DNA of 64,000 nt from Sacculina carcini (GCA_916048095.2 OU696595.1:3171795-3235794), one strand, 5' to 3'; shown: positions 42,601-54,295, counted from the stretch's first letter. The notes: a model not told the origin generated them from the letters alone. Made by a program: numbers and translations.

Positions 42601-42758
42601 ACACTGCCGTCCCCCTGCACACCAACCTGGAACGCCACCGAGCACCTCCACCGCTGTTCTCCGCTGGTAGGCCGCTACTGATGCTGGAAGGCACCATCTC
42701 CGCTGCTGAAGCCGGGTCGCAGACAAAAATAATTTAAAACAAAAAGGTCGAAATAGCT
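42600..42758 (-). mobile_element. element 3 leader fragment with tRNA-Phe-type site
   Basis: Directly after the LTR at 42759 comes AGCTATTTCGAC (42747-42758, minus strand), an 11/12 match to the tRNA-Phe 5'-end site of elements 1 and 2. About 150 nt of leader follow, GC-rich with no gag I recognise, before LINE C sequence begins. The right boundary with the LINE is approximate. Confidence 0.6.
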
Positions 42759-43072
42759 TGTAACAAAACTCAAAAATCTCAATTATATTCAGACAGGCGC
42801 GCGTGGGCATCATTGCCCCACGCGCGCCTACAAGACGTCACACGCCGACAACACTTCGAACACGACTCCTAGCTCACACCGTGACACACGGGAGCACATA
42901 CCGACACACACACACACACACGCACACACATTCCTCACCCGCCGCAACAAGCAATCAGCGGCGAGCCGGTCACTCGCTCGCCGCCGCGGGGCATGAACAA
43001 TGCACAGCATGACACTCATACATACAAACGCATACATACAAACACACTAAACAACACGAACGCAAACGCGAA

Positions 43073-43145
<73 letters not shown>

Positions 43146-43204
43146 AAGCCACACACACTCCAACGAGCTCACACACCCTGTCTCTCGCTCACAATCACAC
43201 CACA
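42759..43204 (-). repeat. element 3 LTR with GC palindrome
   Basis: It reads TGTGGTGTGATTGTG to TTTTGTTACA on the minus strand. A (CA)n tract fills 43074-43143. At 42795-42829 is a perfect 13-bp inverted repeat AGGCGCGCGTGGG / CCCACGCGCGCCT with a 9-nt loop. The same palindrome, beside a TATAAATA box, is in the LTR at 53051-53308. No partner LTR of this copy is in the window on the 3' side. Confidence 0.75.
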
Positions 43205-44165
43205 TTATATGTATGTGATTGTAATGTCAGGGTTCGTTTAGAAGCGTACAGTGATCTACATGTTACATGATACTTGACACACTTACACGATACGTGATAC
43301 ACCTACATGATTCGAGAAATGCTGAATGTACGGTTACATGAGGCGAGTGAATGCTGAGCGTGCACGGGTTGCTACCGCGTTCGGTGTGACGGTGAAAACG
43401 GGTACCTGCATAAAACGGGGACTTCGACGCATTTGATACAAAATTTGACGCATTGAAGGGATTTGAAGGATTTTCACTGTATGCTGTAAGGATTTTGAAG
43501 GAATTCTAAGGTTTTTCACCCAACCGGGTGCATGTACGAAGGATTTACCTTCATACCATGTGCACTGGATGTTCTAGCATGTGCGCTGAGTAGTGATTCT
43601 TGTAGTGCAGTTGTCGTAACGTAGTTGGGTAGTTGCTAGTATATCATTGTAGTCGGGGGTTACCAGGTATGTGTTTTTTGTTAATTGCATTGGGGAGAAA
43701 TGTATTTTTTGGAGTAATTGTGTTGTTCGTAAGTTCGTAGTTGCTTGATTGATTAGTGCGTGTGTGAGTATGCTGTTACTTGTTTGGTTAGTAACCGCTC
43801 ATTATATTAATTGTCTGGTTTGTTAATGCACGATCACATTTATATCTGTCTGGTTGGTTAGTGCACACATAAAACAGTTCTCGTTGCTGGTGTTTTGTGT
43901 TGTAAAAGCGATGAAGTGATTTAATCTTGAATTTATGATAAAGTAGGTTACGTACAACTTGAAAACTTGTCAAAATTTCAGACAGGCTCCACTCTAGAAG
44001 ATGTGAGGTCCTATTTACAAACCGGAGTATGTCCCTCGTCAATGTCAAAGCAGAGGAAATATATAGTCATCCAGCGCGCGTCCAAGTTTTGGTTACATGG
44101 TTGGTTTAACACGTCTGTTCATTGTCTGTAACACGTCTGTCATCCGTCTGTGACACGTCTGTCAA
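43205..44165. other. unassigned
   Basis: There are short local repeats only: ACACGTCTGT four times at 44108-44160, GTCTGGTTKGTTARTGCAC twice near 43810-43865, and ATACGTGATACACYTACA words near 43260-43310. No gene is supported. Confidence 0.45.
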
Positions 44166-44286
44166 TTGCAACGAATGATTCGATATTACGGTGATTTTCG
44201 ACATGAAGTAATTGGATGTGTAAGAAAATTTTGGATTTTGCACTATGGCAACATGCTTTGCTCTAAACGCGTGCTATGTTTTTGCA

Positions 44287-45821
44287 GATACGGATACTTC
44301 CAGGATGCAGTTTGTCCAACGCAATGGGGGGAACTCAGCTTAAGAGAGGTGATCTTCTCTGAAGCTGAAAAGCAGACCGTGTTTGAGAGGATCCATTCGG
44401 AAGGGGGTCACATGGGGAGGACAAAGACTGTGGCGAGGATACAGTCACAGTTTTACTGGGAGGGGATGACCAAGCTTGCGATGGATGCCGTTTCCCATTG
44501 TGATAGGTGCCAAAGATTGGGGAAAATAAAGACAATGGCTCCCGAGCATACAAAGATTAGGACAAACGACACGTGGGAGGTGGTGGGTATAGATCTTGTG
44601 GAACCTCTTCCCGAGACACCAAGGGGAAATGGGTATATCCTGACCGCCACAGACCTTCATTCAAAGTGGGTCTCAGCATTCCCCCTACAAGCAAAATCAT
44701 CAGATCAGGTTTCCCACCACATCCAGACAATGTATCACTTTTTCGGGCCCCCAAGAAAATAACAGATCAGGGTAGGGAGTTTAGTAATCAGGTGAATGAA
44801 GTGTTGTTTCAGGCGTTCCAGGTGAAGCACGCTGTGACGCACGCGTATCATCCGCAGACCAACGGACAGGCTTAGAGGACCAACGGCACATTGAAAAAGA
44901 TCCTGATGAAGTCGTGCAACGAACAGCAGGATGACTGGGACTGTCACCTCGGTGCCGCGGAACACCTCGCCATGAACACCTCGGTGCAGAAATCGACCAA
45001 ATTTTCCCCGTTTTTATCATGTTCGGGAGGTGTCCTCGTTTAATAGCGGACATGCAGATCAATGACACCCCAGATTTGGATTCCCGGATCAAGGTTATCA
45101 TTGAAAACCCTAATATTGAGAGTCAAGACATTCAGGGCAGAGTAGAGAAAATGGAGGGGGTAAAAAAGTAGTTAGTGCCAATATCAAGAAAGCACAAGAA
45201 CGCCAGAAAAAAATGTCGAGATCAAAAATAATAAGGGGTTTAAATCCTTCACTTTCCAGGTTGGGATGTGGGTATTGGCCCGTAATAATGGGAAGAAGGG
45301 GCAATAAGGTTAATAAGGGATCCAGGGTGGAATTCGACTGGTTTGGTCCGTATAAGATTACTAGTATGGATTTTACTTCGGCCCAGCTCCAGACACCGTT
45401 AGGCAAAATTCTTTCTAGTAGAGTCGCGTTGGTACATTTGAAGCCATATTTAGAGTCTCTCCAGATTCCTGCTCCGTCGTCTCCTGGAGCTGCTGCGGAA
45501 CTGGCGGACAGCGCCCAAGACGCCGCACCTTGCGACCATGGGCTCCTTTCCACTGTGCCAGTTGATACCTGCATCGCCAGTCCGTCGTCGGTCTTCACAG
45601 CGTGTGACGAACCTCAAGGTGTCACTGAACCAGCAGTCAAGCGGCGCCGCATGAATGACGCCAGACGCCCATTGACTCCATGGACGGCTGTGTCGAGCGC
45701 GTCGGATCGTATCAACATCAGCGCGACGCTTGCGGACCAGCACTGCTGGCTCAATGACACAGTCATCGATGCGGCTCAGTCGCTGGAATCAATTGGAATC
45801 GGACAATACAAGACAGGTTGA
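44287..45821 (+). pseudogene. Ginger1-like transposase: integrase, GPY/F, Ulp1 start
   Basis: A TTTTTGCAG acceptor-like site ends at 44286. The zinc site is IHSEGGHMGRTKT with HCDRCQ. The integrase core is VGIDLVEPLPETPRGNGYIL (first Asp at 44592), then, after a ~1-nt frameshift near 44750, ITDQGREFSNQV (second Asp at 44765) and YHPQTNGQA. The codon at 44873-44875, which should be the catalytic Glu of QAER, is TAG. Further breaks lie near 45040 and 45180. The GPY/F module FDWFGPYKI and HLKPYLE follow, then HCWLNDTVIDAAQSL, the start of a Ulp1-type cysteine protease, ending at 45821. Gypsy-type integrase plus GPY/F plus a Ulp1/OTU protease is the described layout of Ginger1 DNA transposons. 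A plain gypsy relic is the alternative, but would not explain the Ulp1 segment. Confidence 0.72.
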
Positions 45822-45978
45822 AATTCAGGCAGGCAATAACGATGAATGACGCTAGCGCACAGACAAATGTACATAAACTCATACAACACAGTGGTATCAA
45901 TGGCAAATCATATTCATACAGCACCTTCTAATATACACAATTTCGTAATTGGCCTCCGATAAGTACCCGCAGCTGTCC
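45822..45978. other. junction between Ginger-like and BEL relics
   Basis: Nothing coding is recognised. I could not find terminal inverted repeats for the Ginger-like relic. Confidence 0.4.
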
Positions 45979-47171
45979 TCACCATAACAGATCGAACCAA
46001 GTCAACCGCAATTCTACAATCGAGCTGCTGGAATCGTTCCCTTGGAACCATAAAAACCTGAGAACATCTCTATCTTCAACTGGCACTTTCACCTGGTGAA
46101 ACATCGCCTCTATATCAGCAGTTAATGCTACCGCTCCTTCACGAAAACGCAGTAGCACACATATGAGTATATTCGCCAAATCAGGACCTTGGCGCACATA
46201 ATCATTCAAGGAACACCTACCGAATGCCGCAGCGCAATCGAAAACAATTCTGACTTTACCAGGTTTCTTCGGATTGATGACAGCATGATGTGGCAGGTAC
46301 CACACCTTCCCATCATCTCTGCTCAGTTCCAACTCAGGTACTCGTTCGGCATATCCCTTTTCAATCATCTTATATATTTCATCGGTATACTTAGTATACA
46401 TCGGTATACTTATACTTATATTCATCGATATTCGAGTTTCATGTCGTTGTCCTTTTCTAAACGTTTCCCCAAATATATCAAACGCCTATTGGTTAAAGCA
46501 CGGTTGTTGGGTAGGGACGGTGATTCGGATTTGAATGAAATATTGATACTATAATGAACATCATCAATCACACTGGAGCTTTCCCACATCTGCAAAACCT
46601 TTCTGTCGTTCACCGATAACCCAACGGATTCTGTCGCGAACCCTTCAAGATCCCATAAAATGGTCATATCTCTATTGAGCGGCATATTTCGTACGAAATA
46701 TGAGGATCTACGATGTGGAAATGAATAATCCACCGGTCCATTCACCGCCCAGCCCAATGTGGTGTGAATAGCGAATGGCTCTTCCGGTTCGCCTACCCTG
46801 GTCTCCTTAGGTATGAATAGATCAGAGCAATCCTGACCAATGAGCAATTCAACATCCCCAACCTGGACCTCTGGAAGCTCAATGTCTCTTATATGTGACC
46901 GTTTCTTTACATCGAACCTAGTGGCCAACCCTGACAAATATATATTGAGTGCTGGACGCACCGTCACCTGTGGAATATTGTAAATATCCATGGTATCGTG
47001 AACATCGGTAATAGACAATGAAGTGACCTTGACATCGAGCGAAACGTTTGCTTCAGCAATCGTTGTGAGCTCTATACGATGGCTAGAGCCCGATGCTCCC
47101 AACCTCTCACACAAAATCTCACTGCAATATGTGGAATTTGAGCCTGAGTCTAGCAGAGCATACGTATCAAC
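45979..47171 (-). pseudogene. BEL/Pao pol: protease and RT, truncated
   Basis: On the minus strand, just after a stop at 47172, the frame shows the aspartic protease ALLDSGSNSTYC and a DUF1758-like region to QVGDVELLIGQDCSDLF, HTTLGWAVNG. It reaches 46422. RT follows from 46425 in another frame: VWYLPHHAVINPKKPGKVRI, FDCAAAFGRCSLNDYV, QGPDLANILI and ALTADIEAMFHQVKV, which is the BEL/Pao palm up to FLWFQGND. It ends by 45979, before the catalytic YVDD, so the 3' half with RNase H and integrase is gone. A short TATACTTA duplication lies near the frame change at 46400. Confidence 0.85.
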
Positions 47172-48931
47172 TTATCTTAACGAACCACCACATCTGACTC
47201 TGACAGGAACAATCGGCAGTGCTAACTTCATATTCTGACTAGATGCAAAATGACTAGACCTAGTTGACACTTTCGGAATAGTTTTAAGTTGACACTGCTC
47301 AGTATTCTTTGTTGGCAAGTGTAGATATTGACTATGAGCTTTACCACAGCCATCTACAGGACATGAGAAATCCTTTGAACAGCTCTCGCCCTTGTGGCCG
47401 TACGAAAAACAGATCGAACAAAGTCCCTTCGATTTCACTACGTTCCATCTCTCTTTAATCGCCATATTCTTGAATTGTGTACATTTCAGAATGTAGTGCT
47501 GCTGATCACAACATGGACATTTGCTGGAATATCTATCGAAATTCAGTACAAAGGCGTGTGCCCCACCGCATTTGCTACACTTGTCATTGGATTTGCACTC
47601 TTTAGCGTAGTGCCCGCTCTTCAGACATATCATACACAGGTTTCTATTTCGAACCAAAGTATAACGCTTAGTGACATCAGTTTCCAACAACAGTGTACAC
47701 TTTTTTGTCGAATGAGCACCATTACAAATATTACACTTACTCTCATCTTTGCTATCAGCTTGTGTGTACCAGCTCACGCGACTTGTCTGGTTTTGTTTGA
47801 CCGGCTCACGTCTGATTTTCTCTGACTTGCTGTTTAGGTCCCTGATTTTGACAGCCTGCAACGAAGTTATCGGATCACGAGCAAGTCGGATTTCTGTTTG
47901 CAAGAACTCACAAAACTGGTGAAAGGATGGATACATGTGACCCTTTTGTGAATTTTGGGAAGAGATTCGCCAATCATCTACCACCACTGCCCACTTCTGA
48001 ACAATGTTATCAGGAAGCTTTCGCAGTAAACGCTGGTTCTCTCGGGGGTCATCTAGATACCGCAGCGCCGGTATGGCAAATGATAGACTGAGACAGTACT
48101 GTAAAAAGTCGGAAAATTTGGCCAGCGCCTTGCCATCATGTGCCGCTACAGCAGGCCACTGATATAGTTTGTTCCTTAGAATATTGAAAGTGGTGAGTTG
48201 GTCACCATACCTGTCCTAGAGAATCGTCTTGGCCCTCCTATAAGAATCTCCTGTTCTCACCGATAGAAACCCTTTAACGGCGTCCAGGGCTTCACCAGAG
48301 GTATATCTTTTTAAATAATACAAACAGTCACATTCCGGGACGCGGGATTCTACAAAGGTCTCAAACCATTGCATCCAAATGACAAATTGAAGAGGATCTC
48401 CACTGAAAACGTCTGGTTCTTGAGGAGGCAGTCTAGTCTTGCTGTGCTTGTCTGTCAGCAGATCAGCCAGCCTATCCAAGACCGAGGCTACTGAGGACAC
48501 CCCATTCTCCTCATTAAGCTGGATCGAGGGGCGACCCAATGGTTCAGTTGACATAACCGGTAAATATCGATGCCCGAGCGGTGATGAATCAGCGTTCGGC
48601 CCTGAAGGGACTGCTTCGGGTATGGGTCCAGGTATACTAGCGTTTGAACCATGTTGCGATCCCAACACGCTCAACTCTGCCATAGTCGCCTTCATTTCAC
48701 CCTCGATTTTTTAAATCTTCGAACTCCATGTTCCTTTTATGTATCTCAATCTACTTTTCGAATTCTCGTCGTTTTATATTCCCTTTCAGTCTAAAATCTA
48801 GCCATTTTTGCCATTCTCTCTAGCATGGACGATGTGGAATTCTGACTACCGCAGGAAGACCCGTAAACGTGAGACCTAATCTCTATCATGTCGGCATCGT
48901 CTGGGTGTAATAATTGGTTTGCATCAGCCAT
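47172..48931 (-). pseudogene. BEL/Pao gag (DUF1759-type) with zinc knuckles
   Basis: An ATG at 48931 on the minus strand opens MADANQLLHPDDADMIEI, which stops near 48795; further stops lie in the basic coiled-coil-like part. The next long frame (48695-48216) has LPPQEPDVFSGDPLQFVIW, the DUF1759 gag signature, and ends at a TAG before DRYGD-like sequence. After another frame change, 47987-47172 carries three Cys/His clusters: CNICNGAHSTKKC, CMICLKSGHYAKEC and CSICFSYGHKGESC. Gag and protease share a frame across the single TAA at 47172. No LTR was found upstream. Confidence 0.82.
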
Positions 48932-49195
48932 GATGGCCTGGATCGAAAATATAGGACTACCCACGGTCACTCATCATGAGGCACACAACGAAATAAACTA
49001 CCGTACGTATATAAATACTCAACAGCTGCATACCCCGTATTGTAAACTGTACCTAAGCCATAATCGAGATCAACACAACAAAAATAAACCTCAATGACAA
49101 AAACTAAATTCTGACAATATCAGCCGGTGCTATGAATACAAAAATCCAGTATACAAATCGGCAACCAATTTCGGAGTGAAAACGGAAAGATTCGT
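48932..49195. other. BEL 5' flank, no LTR recognised
   Basis: This is where a leader or 5' LTR would lie. A TATATAAATA word is at about 49008. No second copy exists in the window to define an LTR. Confidence 0.4.
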
Positions 49196-49204
49196 ATTCA
49201 CAAC

Positions 49205-49600
49205 TATATTATATTCGTACCAACATATTATATTATATTCGTAACAACATATTATATTATATTATATTATATTATAAAAACATATTATATTATATTATAT
49301 TATATTATATTATATTATATTATATTATATTATAACAACATATTATATTATATTATATTATATTATATTATATTATATTATATTATATTATATTATATTA
49401 TATTATATTATATTATATTATATTATATTATATTATAACAACATATTATATTATATTATATTATATTATATTATAACAACATATTATAATCGTGTATTAT
49501 ATTATAACAACATATTATAATCGTGTATTATATTATAACAACATATTATAATCGTGTATTATATTATAACAACATATTATAAGGATATTATATTCGTAAC
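49205..49600. repeat. TATTA satellite with higher-order CAACA breaks
   Basis: About 400 bp of the 5-mer TATTA/ATATT is broken at intervals by AACAACATATTATA and, at the end, four times by AACAACATATTATAATCGTG. The nested period suggests repeated slippage and unequal exchange. Confidence 0.9.
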
Positions 49601-50603
49601 AACATTTGTATTTTTGTGCTCATATCCACTGATGTGTCGATGCTGGCCGATATAATATCGACTTTAAACAGAAAGCTTTGTATTTAAAACACATCACCAA
49701 TATACAAACCATTTCGCTCAACTTGCTTTCACACTGTCATTCACAAGTGTCTCTGAGTCAGAACGGGTTTTCTTGACTGTGCTACCCGAACTACACATAT
49801 ATGAGTGTCCTATTAGTTACAAGCACCTGTACATAGAACATACAGGCATTCAAATTTACAATTCGGTCAATGTGACTCGAGTTCATATGCACCGCGCGCG
49901 TGATAACTGGAATGCAACATCCTGCACCGTGCGTGCCATCACTTGCAAATTACAATGAACATGCACAACACATGTATGTCCGTCTGCACTGCACCATACA
50001 GGCACGAAATTTGTGGGTATCTAATGCTGTCGTGCGGAATTTTACACAATTCAACACTTTAATCAAATTTTCGTAGAATTATGCCTCCTGTACTGTCAAC
50101 GAATTCAAAGAAACTGATTGATGTAAATATATTTGTAACTGTCGCCTATCGGCAGTTAACGTGGGCCGCCCTATGCGGCTCAGTGTTTCGTGCCAAGTTT
50201 GATTTCAACTGACTCCCACCGCCCCGAACACACCGACTTTCTAGGGAAACGTGTATTCAGACGATCCAAACGGTAAATCTGTACAAAAATATTTTAACAA
50301 AAAGCAAAATTTACATCGCATCACTTAAACAACGTACATCGTATATGCAATGACAGCCGATTTTCGTGTATACATAAAAATTTACATCATAATTATCTCA
50401 ATATCTTGGCTAACAAAAAATATTAACTCGTCTCTTGTGCCTGTCACACGAGCACAACACGAAAATTCAACCACAAAAAGCTCAGGCCATCAACCAAGTC
50501 ATTTGCCCACTACAAATGTCGCACAACTCTAAACTTCGTTCATCCCAATGTTGAGAACTTGTTGGCTCCCCAATGGTGACCACCAATTTGACCAAGATGG
50601 GTA
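49601..50603. other. unassigned
   Basis: I see no gene. Short frames at 49773-49958 and 50350-50532 have no recognisable features. Confidence 0.45.
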
Positions 50604-50611
50604 CTTGTTGG

Positions 50612-50869
50612 CAGAGCCGTTGAGAGTACTTATGTGGCCCCCTCCGAAGGCAACACTTGGGGCCCCCATTATAAATAAATCACTAAATAATGAATGTATA
50701 TATTATACATTATCACATAATACAAGCTCAGGTGAAAACATCTGAGCAAACAAGTAAAGGCTATACATAAAAAATATGAAAATTTTTAATATCATACGTG
50801 AAGCAACACGGCCCCTCAACATTCGGGCCCCCCGGCCGGAGGGTTCGGGGGGCGGTTGCTACGGCTCTG
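50612..50869 (-). mobile_element. hAT-type MITE 'CAGAGCCGT' family, copy B with TSD
   Basis: The 258-bp element is bounded by CAGAGCCGTTG and CTACGGCTCTG. A perfect 8-bp target duplication CTTGTTGG lies at 50604-50611 and 50870-50877, which is diagnostic for hAT-type insertion. The orientation is opposite to copies A and D. Confidence 0.9.
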
Positions 50870-50877
50870 CTTGTTGG

Positions 50878-53040
50878 CACCCCAATTCACACCACTAGTC
50901 TGAACATGGATACACCAGTCAGCGCATACACTTTTACGGCACATATGACCACCACCCTGGTCTGTTTACTGCCGTACCTAGTCATTTACACAGCACGGAA
51001 GTGCACATGTGGACAATCTCAAGCGCGGCAGTCACAATATTAATTATACACTTGAATGGTTTTAGGTGACACCACTGCTCTCTTTCCGCACCTTATATAC
51101 ACGTACTCATCATCAAGTGTATAGTGTAAGTACCGCCTAGAATAGTGGCTCTAGGTACCTAGGCTCTAGGTAGGTAGAATAGTAACCGGGGGTGCGAGCC
51201 AGGTTCCTGTAATTGTTTTATAAAGGAGTTATATGTTTAACCTATGTATTATATTTTTCCTGAACAATATAGTCCTGCTTGGTCCTCTCAAAGGAGTTGT
51301 TTGAATGAATATTGAATTAACTAAGTTTTGTGTAGTGAAAATAGAGTTGATATGATATGAAATTAATGATATGATATGAAATGAAATGATAGCACTGATA
51401 TGCACTCTTGAAAAAAACTTATAATAAACAATACACACTTTGTGGCCTCGCACCAATCACAATTACAAATACACTACCACCACACGAACACCACCAACAC
51501 TCACAACGCTCACAACCAGACTGCTTGTAGCTCGCTTCAGCCACACGGACAGACGTCACACGTCACAATGTCAAAGTACACCGACCAATCAGCACACAGT
51601 ACTCGAGTCACGTGACAAGCCAAGTCACATGAACCACTCACACACGCAGACATACATACGCACATACACGGTAACTCGCATTCATAGAAAAGAGCGGGCA
51701 CACCATTCGCGCACATACACATACACATGTACATACAGACATACAAACACACCTACGCGGTTACACGATTTTATCACACTGTACATACACAATACGACTA
51801 CCTATTACATTTTGTTAATACATCATTTGTATTTTTATATTTTCGTTGTGGTGATGGGAAATCACCGTGAACTCGACTTGAATATTTGTGAATTGTGAAT
51901 GTGTCTTGTAGTATACATGTTGCGCAGCATTCACACGAGGCGTGTACGGTTTTGTATCGGTTCACAAGAAGCTTGTCAGCTGCTTGCTTCCTATTGGTTA
52001 GTTTTAGTCTGTACATGTTAATTAATTAAATTTAAATTGTTCGATGTATATTGTGATATATTTCTAGATTGTAAATGTTGTATTTGCTTTGTATTTCATA
52101 TTTATACACTTGTTATTTATGCCTGAAACCATGGAGGCTACCGTGGCCACATCTAGACACTTTTCAAGGCGTTTCCCGAGTTGTGAACTTGTAGCGATTA
52201 GCTACAGAAAAACCAGCATTCACTAACTAGTACGCGCTTATATTATGTCCGACACCAAAGCGTGACCAAGGAACAATTGGCTAAATGCTATGTGTGCAAG
52301 CGGCGTCTAACTACATACTACCAGGTCATTGCTGACGTGGACCAATCAGGTGCCACGCCAGCGACAGGTCAGACGTGGACCAATCATAAAGCCGAGAGTG
52401 GCCCACACAGCACAAGAACATATTCAAATACGACACTAACATTAAATAATGCAAAAGAAAACTAATAGTAATTACAATAAATATATAATATAACATTACA
52501 CCAATTTATACTAAAACAACTCCCAGTACTCAAAACACAAAACATAACAATGGACAGTGTAATTGTCGCATAACGCTTATATGCGTCGCAACCACTCCAA
52601 ATGAAACAACGTCACCACAAACTTGACCCAATTTTGCTTCCAATACGTTATTGTTCCGATCGTCTTGCTGAGTGTGTCTACTCGCCTTCTCGTAGCTGTT
52701 CAACATTCCCAGCCGCCATATCGTATAGCTATCAAGAATCCAGCGGGTGCGAGAACTAACTGCTGAATTGAAAGAGGTGCCAACACTGAGAAAGGCTTAG
52801 AACCACTGACTTAAAATACAGGAAATCGGTTCAAATCTGTCAGTTTTGAGTCACTACAAATACGATCTACCTACATAGTCGAACTCAGCCCATACAATCT
52901 AGCCAAAGCTAATTAAAAGAAAACAATAACGGCATCTATGTTATCGCAAGTAGAAAAAATTATAAGATTTAATATTGAGCAAAAAAACGAATTAAATTAG
53001 AAACGTTCGTACAGATGGCGATAATGTCCCAAGTAATTAC
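50878..53040. other. unassigned, simple-sequence rich
   Basis: I see ACACATACACA-rich sequence (51430-51790), ATGATATGAAAT repeats (51350-51400), and at 52788-52812 a sequence whose complement is AGTCAGTGGTTCTAAGCC, resembling a hAT-type end. The 152-codon frame at 51440-51898 is repeat-driven. No gene is supported. Confidence 0.45.
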
Positions 53041-53050
53041 TCTAGCAGAT

Positions 53051-53308
53051 TGTGGTGTGATCGTGTGCAGAGAGAGAGAGAGAGGGAGAGAGAGAGAGAG
53101 AGATTGTGTCTGAGTGCGTCAACGTATTAGTGTATGTAGGTGTGATCGTGTATGGTTGAATTGTGTATTGCCTGCGAGAGTGTGTAAGCGAGTGTGTAGA
53201 GTCGTGTTGGAAGTGTTGTTGGAGTATGACGTCTTGTAGGTGCGCGTGGGGCAGTGATGCCCACGCGCGCTTGTCTATAAATACAGGTTTAACTTGTTGT
53301 TTTCTACA
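53051..53308 (+). repeat. LTR related to element 3, with TATA box
   Basis: It starts TGTGGTGTGATCGTG and ends TTTTCTACA. At 53240-53270 it has GCGCGTGGGGCA and TGCCCACGCGC, the same palindrome as at 42795-42829, preceded by TATGACGTCTTGTAGG and followed by TCTATAAATACAGG, a TATA-box-like promoter. After it comes CAGATATAGGC, a poor remnant of the tRNA-Phe-type site, and no gag. It is probably a solo or truncated LTR. An (AG)n tract lies at 53071-53102. Confidence 0.7.
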
Positions 53309-53309
53309 C

Positions 53310-53930
53310 AGATATAGGCAACGCCAACGGAGGTGAGTTGGTGCAAAATCAAATATCACAGGAAGTGAATGAGGACAGCATCAATTGATTCGCCTACTTA
53401 AAACCGCACCAAACATGGCGTCTGGGTATACGTAAGATATTAGATAAGATAGGCTATTATATAGGGTATAGGGGTTGGATATTGGGTATTCTGGTCGGCC
53501 ATGCAAAACCCTCATGCTTCCACTTTCTCGCTCCTCCACGCTGCTTGTTTTTATCTCCATACCGGTCTCCATGTGTCTGCAATTTTATTACTGCTCGCGC
53601 TTTTGCCCTTGAAAGTGCGCTATATCAAATACATGTTGTTGTTGTTGTGTATGTACATGTGTGTCAGTGTGTGTCAGTATGTGTGTGTGTTTTTTCATTG
53701 TCAACGCGAGGTCAATTTTGTTTCTGATGGACCGCCTTTACGTCTTCACGTCTACCTCCCATCAATGTATATATACTCGTATGAGGTGTGCGGTGTGTTT
53801 GTGATGCATGAGTGTGCTGGTAGTAACGAGGTCGATATGTGTCAGTGTCAGTGCGTGTATGTCTATGCTTTGTTTTCGTTCTCGTCTATGCTTTGTTTTC
53901 GTTGGGAATTCTTCCTATTAAGACGCTTTT
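53310..53930. other. unassigned
   Basis: TGTGTGTCAGT-type simple sequence and a tandem TCTATGCTTTGTTTTCGTT pair (53862, 53885). No gene is supported. Confidence 0.45.
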
Positions 53931-53934
53931 TGAC

Positions 53935-54216
53935 TACAGCATCTGTTTGATCATCCATTCCACTCTTATTCTCCGTAAGCCCTCGTACTTATTTGAACTT
54001 CTATCCTTCAAGAAATCTACTCGTACACTTAGGTCAACTGATGATTCTCGTCTCTTAGTGGAACCTGCTTTTCCTTCTAGACATACTCACTATAGTCGTT
54101 GTCTCTCCATCTTAGGACCCCGTATTTACAATAAGCTCTCCCCAACACTACGTTCTACCAATTCTATCCCTGTTTTCAAAAAACACTCAAATACACTTTT
54201 CATGGTGAAATCGTAA
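53935..54216 (+). pseudogene. LINE D reverse transcriptase C-terminus
   Basis: The frame RKPSYLFELLSFKKSTRTLR, then RLLVEPAF, ILGPRIYNKLSPTLRSTNSI and PVFKKHSNTLF, ends at a TAA at 54214-54216. This is the conserved last ~90 residues of CR1/L2-type LINE polymerases (PSYL...LRSS, GPRxWNxLPxxLR, FKxxLKTxLF). Everything 5' of it is absent or unrecognisable. It is a typical 5'-truncated insertion and continues into the tail at 54390-54455. Confidence 0.78.
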
Positions 54217-54295
54217 TATACTCTGGGTAACATTGTCTATATTAGTGATGATTATAAGGTGTAAATTATCGCTCTTCTTTTTTTACCTTTCACTT

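Noticed and set aside
44166-45101. Ordinary gypsy integrase relic
   Set aside because: Kept only as an alternative: no RT upstream, and a Ulp1-like motif lies downstream of GPY/F.
44335-45743. Minus-strand frames across the Ginger-like relic
   Set aside because: The plus strand carries the integrase motifs; the antisense frames have none.
48932-49195. BEL/Pao 5' LTR
   Set aside because: No second copy or TG...CA boundary could be defined in the window.
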